5,981 nt of DNA from Thermoplasmata archaeon (GTDB taxonomy: Archaea; Thermoplasmatota; Thermoplasmata; Lutacidiplasmatales; UBA184): positions 1 through 5,981 of the forward strand of contig JASHWW010000035.1 in NCBI GenBank assembly GCA_030043855.1. Reading direction: 5' to 3'. Made by a program: the position numbers and the translations under genes. Within the stretch, counting starts at the first letter, position 1, and each line of letters opens with the position of its first letter. The notes beneath the pieces were generated by a model. It saw nothing but the letters and a program-made list of their open reading frames with translations, ran no database searches and had not been told where the DNA came from. Shown here one piece after another: positions 1 to 5,927 of the stretch.

Positions 1-918
1 GGCGAGTCCGGCTCCGGGAAGACGACCCTCGGCTGGCTGATCGCCCGGCTGCACGACCCGACGAGCGGCGAGCTCCGGTTCGCGGGCGAGGACATCCTCG
101 GCCTGAAGGGGACGGCGCTGCGGAAGTGGCGGGCCAACGTCCAGATCGTCTTCCAGGACCCGGTCGGATCGCTCGACCCGCGCCTCAAGGTCTGGCAGAT
201 CGTCGGCGAGCCGCTCCGGGCGATCGGCGAGCAGTCGAAGGCGGAGGTGCGCGCGCACGTCCGCGATCTGCTGCCGACCGTCGGGCTGCCGTCCGATTGC
301 CTCGACCAGTACCCGCACGAGTTCTCCGGCGGCGGCCGTCAGCGGATCTCGCTCGCCCGGGCGCTCAGCGTCGACCCCCGCCTCGTCGTCCTCGACGAGC
401 CGACGAGCGCGCTGGACGTCGCCGTGCAGGCGCAGATCCTGAACCGCCTGGTCGACCTCCAGAAGGAGCGCGACGTCGCCTACCTCCTGATCACCCACAA
501 CGTCGCGGCGGTCCGGTACGTCGCCGATCGGGTCGCGGTGATGTACCTCGGCCGCGCCGTCGAGGTCGGCTCGGTCCGCGGAGTGCTCGAGCACCCGATC
601 CACCCGTACACGAAGGCGCTCCTCGCCGCGGTCCCGGTCGCGGACGCCAAGCGCCGTCGCACCCGGTTCAAGATCGGGGGCGACGTCCCGTCGCTCGTCA
701 ACCCGCCGCCCGGGTGCCGGTTCGCGCCGCGGTGCCCGTTCGTGATCGACGTCTGCCGCGCCGAGTACCCGCCGCTGCGCGAGATCCCCGGCGCACCGGG
801 GCAGCTGGTCGCCTGCCACCGGGCCGAGGAGGTCCGGGAGATCCCGCCCGAGTCGCTGCTCGTCACGAAGGACGCGGCGCCCACGGCCGCCCCGACGGCG
901 GCCCCCGCACCGGCGTAG
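1..918 (+). CDS. Oligopeptide/dipeptide ABC transporter ATP-binding protein, OppF/DppF type (5'-truncated)
   Basis: This is the cytoplasmic ATPase subunit of a peptide/nickel-class importer, which powers uptake by hydrolysing ATP on the inner face of the membrane permeases. Numbering residues from base 1, the visible 305 residues hold Walker A (GESGSGKTT, 1-9), the Q-loop (VFQDP, Q52), the signature FSGGGRQR (109-115 region), Walker B (LVVLDEP, catalytic Glu133), the D-loop SALD (136-139) and the switch His166 (ITHN). The C-terminal oligopeptide-transporter domain follows: HPIHPYTKALLAAVP, then four cysteines (239, 245, 252, 272) in the pattern known in OppD/OppF and DppD/DppF proteins, where some members bind an iron-sulfur cluster. 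The protein ends in an Ala/Pro/Thr-rich tail. The reading frame is open from base 1, so roughly 40 N-terminal residues lie outside the window. The fifth signature position is Gly rather than the usual Gln. Assignment to OppF/DppF rather than OppD/DppD is likely but not certain, and the substrate cannot be read from the ATPase. Confidence 0.95.
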   Translation, partial: GESGSGKTTLGWLIARLHDPTSGELRFAGEDILGLKGTALRKWRANVQIVFQDPVGSLDPRLKVWQIVGEPLRAIGEQSKAEVRAHVRDLLPTVGLPSDCLDQYPHEFSGGGRQRISLARALSVDPRLVVLDEPTSALDVAVQAQILNRLVDLQKERDVAYLLITHNVAAVRYVADRVAVMYLGRAVEVGSVRGVLEHPIHPYTKALLAAVPVADAKRRRTRFKIGGDVPSLVNPPPGCRFAPRCPFVIDVCRAEYPPLREIPGAPGQLVACHRAEEVREIPPESLLVTKDAAPTAAPTAAPAPA

Positions 919-936
919 GCCGCGCGCCTACGTCGG
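910..936. terminator. Hairpin spanning the two convergent stop codons (candidate bidirectional terminator)
   Basis: Bases 910-920 can pair with 926-936 around the 5-base loop CGCGC (921-925). That gives 11 pairs on the plus-strand transcript, one of them a G-U. The core GTAGGC / GCCTAC is perfect. The ATPase stop TAG (916-918) sits in the left arm and the binding-protein stop (CTA on plus, 928-930) in the right arm. No T-run follows on either side, so it is not a classical intrinsic terminator. A role in ending transcription or protecting both 3' ends is inferred from position only. Confidence 0.4.
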
Positions 937-2811
937 CGCGTTCGACCACTGGGTGTTGAACAGGAAGGAGAACGGCTCGGCGCTCGCCATCGGGTTCTCG
1001 ATGACCCCGTGGAGGTACGTCGAGTAGACGGCGAAGGCGGTCGGGACGACCAGCCAGATGTCCGTGTAGTTGTAGTACATCGTCTGGGTCATCGTCGTGT
1101 AGTCGGAGGTCAGGTTCGTCGCGTTGAGCTCCGCGGCCGCCGAGTAGACGAGCCCGTCCATCGTCGAGTTGGAGTACTGGCTCATGCACATGTTCGCGCT
1201 GCCGAGCGAGTAGACGTCGTTCTGCGTCCAGTCGTCCGGCGAGATGTAGTCGGACGTGTAGAACTCCTGGCCCATGTAGAACGGTCCGCCGTTCGCGTTC
1301 GTCAGGGTCGTGCAGACGCCGTCGTCGTTGAGCGACTGCTCGGAGAGGAGCTCGTCCAAGGAGATCGGCGTGGGGAGGATGTTGATCCCGATCTGCTTCA
1401 GGTCGGCTTCGAGGAACTGCGCGGTCTCGGCCCAGTCGATCCCCGTGTCGAGGTAGGCGTACTTGATCGTCATCCCGGCGCAGGCGCCGTTGGCGCACGG
1501 CGAATCGGCGATCTCCTGCTGGGCGAGCGTGAGATTGTACTGGTAGGGGGTCAGGTTGGAGGGATTGTAGTACGGATACGACGGCGGGACGGGACCGACC
1601 CAGGTCGAGCCGTAGCCGCCGAACGCCTGCTGGATGATCTGGCCGTAGTTGACCGCGTGCGCGATCGCGGCCCGCACGGAGAGGTTGTTGAACGGGAAGA
1701 CGTTCTGGTTGAGGTAGATCCACCAGGAGCCGCTCGTCGCCCCGTAGATCGTCGGGAGCGCCTGCACGATCAGGCAGCTGTCGCCGTGGAGGACGTGGAT
1801 CGTCGCCGGCCCGATGTAGGCGAACGAGGCGCTCGCCGCGTACCCGACCAGGAGGTCGTTGGTGGTGATGTCGACCGAATCCTGGAAGATGACGTCGACC
1901 GTCGTGTTCGCCACCTGGATCAGGTTGTTCCAGGGCTCCTCGGCCGCCGCGGTCGCCCCCCAGTACCTCGAGTTCGGCGACAGCTGGTATCCGCCGCCGG
2001 GCAGGCCGTTCCAGTACGAGAGGACGTACGGGCCGGTGCCGAGCATGTTGCTCGCCATCCAGCCGTTCGCCGTCCCGTTCGCCACGCCGCCGTTCGCATC
2101 GACGACCGCGGGGTCGACCGCGTACGAGGTGGGCGCCGCGATCGAGGCCAGCAGGTAGGCGTACGGGACGTCCCCGAAGTAGCCGTACCCCAGGTTCAGG
2201 GCGATCGCCGAGGCGTTGATCACCTGGAACGACTGGTTCGGCATCTCCATCAGGTCGACCTCCGCCGGGGTCGGGTCGAAGAAGTTCCACGAGTTCAGGT
2301 CGTTCAACAGCGTGACGTTCGCGGCGGTCGTGTTGTTGAGGTCGGAGTAGTAGGAGAGCGGGTTCGACGCGTTGAAGTTCGTCGAGAAGAAGTTCTCCTC
2401 GAGGATGAACTGGGGGCCCTGAGCCATCAGAAGCGCCCGGTAGAGGCTGTACCACTGGACGTACGCGTTGTACGGGTCCCCGTTGGAGAAGACGATCCCG
2501 GACCGCAGGTTGAACAGGAACGTCATCCCGTCCGGGGACTCGGTCCAATTGTACGCGAGGACCCCGCCAAAGACGGTCGAGTTGTTCCCGAGGTAGTTCA
2601 CGAGCCCTTGGTAGACCTGCTGGACCGCGGCCCAGCCGGGCGTGGTGAACGTGACGGCCGGGTCGAGGGAATCCGGGATCTCCGCCTGGTCAACGACCTC
2701 GGGACTGTTCTGGCGCAGACAGCCGGTGACCGACTCGTGGAGCGCGATCCCCGCAGTGATGACCAAGGCGATGATCGCGACGACGATGACATTCCGCCAC
2801 TTCGGGTCCAT
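928..2811 (-). CDS. ABC transporter substrate-binding protein, family 5 (peptide/nickel/oligosaccharide type)
   Basis: A 627-residue extracellular binding protein that would capture a solute and deliver it to an Opp/Dpp-type permease. The N-terminus is a short basic stretch (MDPKWRN), a hydrophobic segment at about 8-24, then HESVTGC. The VTGC at 28-31 resembles a lipobox, but the preceding His-Glu is unusual, so either an uncleaved anchor or a lipid-modified Cys31 is possible. Family 5 hallmarks follow in order: IPDSLDP (45-51), FNLRSGIVFSNGDP (100-113), GTGPYVL (258-264), the central NLSVRAAIAHAVNYGQII (376-393) and GGYGSTWVGPVPP (398-410). The length is slightly above that of typical bacterial members. 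There is no C-terminal membrane segment. The domain holds 18 N-X-S/T sequons by eye, against none or one in each neighbour. The ATG at 2811 is the first start in this frame after the intergenic gap, and no good Shine-Dalgarno lies close to it. The gene runs opposite to the ATPase and diverges from the dehydrogenase operon. The ligand is unknown; family members bind peptides, metals or sugars. Confidence 0.93.
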   Translation of the reverse strand: MDPKWRNVIVVAIIALVITAGIALHESVTGCLRQNSPEVVDQAEIPDSLDPAVTFTTPGWAAVQQVYQGLVNYLGNNSTVFGGVLAYNWTESPDGMTFLFNLRSGIVFSNGDPYNAYVQWYSLYRALLMAQGPQFILEENFFSTNFNASNPLSYYSDLNNTTAANVTLLNDLNSWNFFDPTPAEVDLMEMPNQSFQVINASAIALNLGYGYFGDVPYAYLLASIAAPTSYAVDPAVVDANGGVANGTANGWMASNMLGTGPYVLSYWNGLPGGGYQLSPNSRYWGATAAAEEPWNNLIQVANTTVDVIFQDSVDITTNDLLVGYAASASFAYIGPATIHVLHGDSCLIVQALPTIYGATSGSWWIYLNQNVFPFNNLSVRAAIAHAVNYGQIIQQAFGGYGSTWVGPVPPSYPYYNPSNLTPYQYNLTLAQQEIADSPCANGACAGMTIKYAYLDTGIDWAETAQFLEADLKQIGINILPTPISLDELLSEQSLNDDGVCTTLTNANGGPFYMGQEFYTSDYISPDDWTQNDVYSLGSANMCMSQYSNSTMDGLVYSAAAELNATNLTSDYTTMTQTMYYNYTDIWLVVPTAFAVYSTYLHGVIENPMASAEPFSFLFNTQWSNAPT

Positions 2812-2937
2812 GAAGGTCCGCGGAGGCGACCGGGCCGCGTAGGGGCTCCTCCTTGATATGCTTCACCGTGCGCCCTCGAGGGCGCGCGACCGCGGCACCG
2901 TCTTACGGGGCAGCGGGCTCGGCGCGGCGGGTGGCCG
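2812..2937. promoter_or_regulatory. Divergent intergenic control region between the binding protein and the aldehyde dehydrogenase operon
   Basis: This 126-bp gap must carry the start signals for the minus-strand binding protein and the plus-strand dehydrogenase pair. The only AT-rich core is TTGATATGC at 2853-2861 (GCATATCAA on minus). If it acts as an archaeal TATA-like element in both directions, initiation about 25 bases away would fall near 2883 on plus and near 2831 on minus, giving leaders of roughly 55 and 20 bases. A purine-rich AAGGAGGAG lies on the minus strand at 2854-2846, but it is about 34 bases from the ATG, too far to serve it directly. A perfect palindrome lies at 2870-2885. 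That the region is regulatory is secure from the gene layout; the individual promoter assignments are weak. Confidence 0.55.
2870..2885. repeat. Perfect 16-bp palindrome, candidate operator
   Basis: GCGCCCTCGAGGGCGC is fully self-complementary, centred between 2877 and 2878. After one mismatch on each side two more pairs match, giving an imperfect 22-bp palindrome at 2867-2888. It lies in the divergent intergenic gap just downstream of the AT-rich core on the plus strand, close to where a plus-strand transcript would begin if that core is the TATA element. This is a typical place and size for the site of a dimeric repressor. No regulator gene is in the window, and GC-rich DNA makes chance palindromes more frequent, so the operator role is inference. 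Confidence 0.45.
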
Positions 2938-4431
2938 ATGGACCACACGATGCTCATCGATGGGGAGTGGGTGGCCGCGTCGAGCGGGGAGACGACGCCC
3001 GTCGTCAGCCCCTTCGATCGCGCCCCGCTCGGTACGGTACCGAAGGGGACGCGGGACGACGTCCGGGCGGCGGTCGACGCCGCACGGACCGCGTTCGACA
3101 AGGGTCCGTGGCCCCGCCTTCCCCCGCGCGCCCGGGCCGAGGTGTTCCTGAAGGCCGCGCAGCTCCTCCAGGCGCGGCTGCCCGAGATCGCCGAGCTCGA
3201 GAGCCGGAACCAGGGGAAGACGATCAAGCAGGCGGCCGACGGCGACCTCCCGTTCAGCGTCGACAACCTCGTCTTCTACGCGGGGGCCGCGCGTACGATG
3301 GACGCGAAGGCCCCCGGGGAGTTCACGGGGGACGGAACGACGATCTTCCGCCGCGAGCCGGTCGGGGTGGTCGCCTCGATCACGCCGTGGAACTACCCGA
3401 TCATGATGGCGGTCTGGAAGATCGCCCCGGCGTTGGTCGTCGGGAACACCGTGGTGCTGAAACCGGCGAGCTACACGCCGCTCACGAGCCTCGAGCTCGG
3501 CCGCGTCTTCGGCGATGCCGGCCTCCCGGCCGGTGCGCTCAACGTCGTCACCGGCCCGGGCGCCGAGGTGGGGGACGAGCTGTCGCGCCATCCGAACGTC
3601 GACCTCGTCTCGCTCACCGGCGACACGGCGACCGGCAAGCGGATCATGGAGGCCGCGAGCAGCACGGTGAAGCGCGTGCAACTCGAGCTCGGCGGCAAGG
3701 CGCCGTTCGTGGTCTTCGCGGACGCCGACCTGGCCGCCGCGGTCGAGGGGGCGATCGTCGGCGGGTTCGTCAACGGAGGACAGGATTGCACGGCGGCCAC
3801 GCGCCTGATCGTGCACGAATCGATCCGCGCGAAGTTCGTCGAACGTCTCGTCGAGCGGATCCGGACGATCCGGATCGGGGACCCGCTGTCGCGCCAGACC
3901 GACCTGGGACCGCTCGTCAGCCCCGTCCAGCAGCGGACGGTGCTCGGGTTCGTCGACCGCGGGAAGAGCGAGGGGGCGAAGCTGGTCGTCGGGGGGACCG
4001 ATGCGGCGGCCACGCATCCGAACGGGGCGTTCGTCGTGCCGACCGTCTTCGACGCGGTCGCCCCCGACATGGCGATCGCGCAGAAGGAGATCTTCGGGCC
4101 GGTTCTGGACGTCCTCAGCTTCGGGACGTTCGACGAGGCGATCGAGATCGCCAACGGCGTCGAGTACGGGCTCGCGGGGAGCGTCTGGACGAGCGACGTC
4201 CGAACGGCGATCAAAGCGGCTCATGCGCTCCGCTTCGGGGACGTCTGGGTCAACGACCACCTGCCGCTCGGCTCGGAAACGCCGCACGGCGGGTTCAAGC
4301 AGTCCGGATTCGGGAAGGACCTCGGGACCGACTCGCTGGCGGACTACACCGTCGTGAAGAACATCTACGTCGACCTGACCGGGCAGGTCCGCAAGGGCTG
4401 GCACTACCTGACGTACGGCGACCCTTCGTGA
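2938..4431 (+). CDS. NAD(P)-dependent aldehyde dehydrogenase, 4-aminobutyraldehyde dehydrogenase-like
   Basis: A 497-residue cytoplasmic enzyme of the ALDH superfamily, which oxidises an aldehyde to a carboxylate with NAD(P)+. Core residues are present: PWNYP with Asn152 (oxyanion hole), KPAS with Lys175 (cofactor), the glycine-rich turn LTGDTATG (227-233 region), the general base Glu250 in LELGGKAP, the nucleophile Cys284 in GGQDCTAA, and EIFGPV with Glu384. The blocks ELESRNQGK (87-94), RREPVGVVASITPWNYP, GQDCTAATR, SVWTSDV and NDHLPLGSETPHGGFKQSG strongly resemble bacterial gamma-aminobutyraldehyde dehydrogenases (PatD/YdcW) of putrescine breakdown. Betaine-aldehyde or other aminoaldehyde substrates are possible. 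About 18 residues (TGQVRKGWHYLTYGDPS and neighbours) extend beyond the usual end. The turn has Asp229 where Ser is common. The ATG at 2938 is preceded by a weak GGTGG (2930-2934); an in-frame Met at residue 5 (2950) is an alternative start. It heads a two-gene operon with the dehydrogenase that follows. Family membership is certain; the substrate is moderately supported. Confidence 0.95.
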   Translation: MDHTMLIDGEWVAASSGETTPVVSPFDRAPLGTVPKGTRDDVRAAVDAARTAFDKGPWPRLPPRARAEVFLKAAQLLQARLPEIAELESRNQGKTIKQAADGDLPFSVDNLVFYAGAARTMDAKAPGEFTGDGTTIFRREPVGVVASITPWNYPIMMAVWKIAPALVVGNTVVLKPASYTPLTSLELGRVFGDAGLPAGALNVVTGPGAEVGDELSRHPNVDLVSLTGDTATGKRIMEAASSTVKRVQLELGGKAPFVVFADADLAAAVEGAIVGGFVNGGQDCTAATRLIVHESIRAKFVERLVERIRTIRIGDPLSRQTDLGPLVSPVQQRTVLGFVDRGKSEGAKLVVGGTDAAATHPNGAFVVPTVFDAVAPDMAIAQKEIFGPVLDVLSFGTFDEAIEIANGVEYGLAGSVWTSDVRTAIKAAHALRFGDVWVNDHLPLGSETPHGGFKQSGFGKDLGTDSLADYTVVKNIYVDLTGQVRKGWHYLTYGDPS

Positions 4432-4438
4432 GGCGGAC
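4430..4438 (+). promoter_or_regulatory. Ribosome-binding site of the second aldehyde dehydrogenase, overlapping the first gene's stop
   Basis: GAGGCGG begins inside the TGA stop (4429-4431) of the upstream gene, and its GAGG lies five bases before the GTG start at 4439. This supports the GTG as the true start and suggests that ribosomes finishing the first gene can re-initiate on the second (translational coupling). Confidence 0.6.
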
Positions 4439-5923
4439 GTGATCGACGGGATCCCGGCGGGCGGGCGGGGCGCGCTGCTCATCGGCGGCACCTGGCGACC
4501 GCCGGAGAGCGGCGAGTACCTGCGGGTGATCGACCCGTCAACGGGCGAGCCGATCGGCGAAGCGCCGATCGCCTCCCGCGACGAGGCGAAGGCGGCGGTC
4601 GACGCCGCCGCCGCGGTCGAGGAGTCGTGGGGCGCGACACCGGGACACGTCCGTGCCCGGCTGCTGCGGGCCGCGGCCGAACGGCTGCGGGACGACCGCG
4701 CGACGATGGCCGCTCTGATCGCCTCGGAGGTCGGAAAGCCGATCGCCGACGCCCGCGTGGAGGCCGACCGCGCCGTCGGGGTCTTCGAGCTCGCCGCGGA
4801 AGAGATCCGACACCTGGGCGGCGAGAGCTACCCCGCCGACGCCTACGAGCGACCCGCCGGGAACGAGCACCGCTTCCTGTTCAGCGTCCGCGACCCGATC
4901 GGGGTCGTCGTCGCCATCGGGCCCTTCAACTTCCCGCTCAACCTCCTCTCCCACAAGATCGCCCCGGCGCTCGCCGCCGGGAACCCGGTCGTCGCGAAGC
5001 CGACCAGCGCTGCCCCGTTCACGGCGCTGCGGCTCGCGAAGCACCTGGCCGACGCCGGGCTGCCGCCCGGGGTTCTCAACGTGGTCGTGGGCCCGGGCGG
5101 CGCGGTCGGGAATACGCTCGTCGACCACCCGAAGACCCGCCTGATCACGTTCACCGGCTCGACCGAGGTCGGCAAGGGGATCGCCGAACGGGCCGGACGG
5201 GCCGCGAAGCGGGTGATCCTCGAGATGGGAGGGATGGACCCGTTCGTCGTGCTCGAGGACGCCCCGCTCGACCTGGTCGTCCCCGCCGCGATCCGGGGGG
5301 CGTTCGCCTACTCGGGCCAGGTCTGCACCGCCTCGAAGCGGATCCTCGTCCAGGATTCGGTCGCGGAGCAGTTCGCGAAGGCGTTCGCCGAGAAGGCGGG
5401 CGCGCTCAAGGTCGGCAAGGCGCTGGACGAGTCGACCGAGGTCGGTCCGCTGATCGACGTCGCCGCGGTCGACCGGGTCGACGCGATGGTCGAGGAGGCC
5501 CGGTCGCGCTCCGCGAAGGTCCTGACGGGCGGTCGTCGACCGGAGCTGGGCAAGGGGAGCTTCTACGCCCCGACGGTCCTCGACGAGGTCCCCGAGGAGG
5601 CTCGGGTCGTGCGGGAGGAGCCGTTCGGTCCGGTCGCGCCGGTCGTACGGTTCCGGGACGTCGACGACGCCGTGCGGATCGCGAACAGCACCCCGTACGG
5701 CCTCCAGGCCGCCGTCTACACGCGCGACATCGCGCGGGGATTCGCGCTCGCCCGCCGGATCCGCGCGGGGGGCGTCCACCTGAACGACCCGACGAACCTG
5801 CGGTGGGACGCGCTCCCGTTCGGGGGCGTGCGCGACAGCGGCCTCGGCCGGGAGGGCCTCCGCTGGGCGATGCAGGAGATGACCGAGGTCAAGCTGATCA
5901 GCGTGAACTACGCGACGCCCTAG
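4439..5923 (+). CDS. NAD(P)-dependent aldehyde dehydrogenase, lactaldehyde/GapN/succinate-semialdehyde-like
   Basis: A 494-residue cytoplasmic ALDH-superfamily enzyme with GTG start. Motifs in order: GPFNFP with the oxyanion Asn164, KPTS with Lys187, the cofactor turn FTGSTEVG (238-245), the general base Glu262 in LEMGGMDP, the nucleophile Cys296 in SGQVCTAS, EEPFGPV with Glu394, and the C-terminal PFGGVRDSGLGREG (460-473). The blocks RDPIGVVVAIGPFNFPLNLLSHKIAPA, YSGQVC, STPYGLQAAVYTRDI and GGVHLNDP resemble the archaeal lactaldehyde dehydrogenase CofA and the related GapN and succinate-semialdehyde enzymes. These act on small hydroxy-, phospho- or carboxy-aldehydes and cannot be told apart here. 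It differs clearly from the upstream dehydrogenase (GPFNFP against TPWNYP, SGQVC against GGQDC), so the pair is not a recent duplication. The 7-bp gap and overlapping ribosome-binding site make co-expression very likely. With a 4-aminobutyraldehyde dehydrogenase as partner, a succinate-semialdehyde role is attractive, but this is inference. The residues MDP after the general base, where KNP or KAP is common, may mark its subfamily. Confidence 0.95.
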   Translation: MIDGIPAGGRGALLIGGTWRPPESGEYLRVIDPSTGEPIGEAPIASRDEAKAAVDAAAAVEESWGATPGHVRARLLRAAAERLRDDRATMAALIASEVGKPIADARVEADRAVGVFELAAEEIRHLGGESYPADAYERPAGNEHRFLFSVRDPIGVVVAIGPFNFPLNLLSHKIAPALAAGNPVVAKPTSAAPFTALRLAKHLADAGLPPGVLNVVVGPGGAVGNTLVDHPKTRLITFTGSTEVGKGIAERAGRAAKRVILEMGGMDPFVVLEDAPLDLVVPAAIRGAFAYSGQVCTASKRILVQDSVAEQFAKAFAEKAGALKVGKALDESTEVGPLIDVAAVDRVDAMVEEARSRSAKVLTGGRRPELGKGSFYAPTVLDEVPEEARVVREEPFGPVAPVVRFRDVDDAVRIANSTPYGLQAAVYTRDIARGFALARRIRAGGVHLNDPTNLRWDALPFGGVRDSGLGREGLRWAMQEMTEVKLISVNYATP

Positions 5924-5927
5924 GCGG

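Noticed and set aside
871..915. Ala/Pro/Thr repeat at the ATPase C-terminus (APTAAPTAAPAPA) as a tandem DNA repeat
   Set aside because: The repetition is short and imperfect at the DNA level, and disordered Ala/Pro tails are common; there is no support for a separate element.
126..959. Plus-strand frame overlapping the ATPase
   Set aside because: Arg/Pro-rich out-of-frame shadow; the frame from base 1 has all the ABC ATPase motifs.
863..2548. Long minus-strand frame (561 codons) overlapping the binding protein gene
   Set aside because: Arg/Pro-rich translation without motifs, on the same strand and out of frame with the real gene.
1009..2856. Long open frame (615 codons) on the plus strand opposite the binding protein
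   Set aside because: The translation is Arg/Val/Asp-rich low-complexity with no recognisable domain, while the opposite strand gives a clear family 5 binding protein. It is a shadow caused by G/C-ending codons.
2853..4442. Long plus-strand frame (529 codons) overlapping the first aldehyde dehydrogenase
   Set aside because: Arg/Gly-rich sequence out of frame with the authentic dehydrogenase.
2863..4491. Long minus-strand frame (542 codons) opposite the first aldehyde dehydrogenase
   Set aside because: The complementary strand has every ALDH motif; this frame is rich in Arg, Asp and Val with no domain, so it is a compositional shadow.
4538..5779. Minus-strand frame (413 codons) opposite the second aldehyde dehydrogenase
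   Set aside because: Low-complexity Arg/Asp/Gly translation, opposite a fully convincing enzyme gene.
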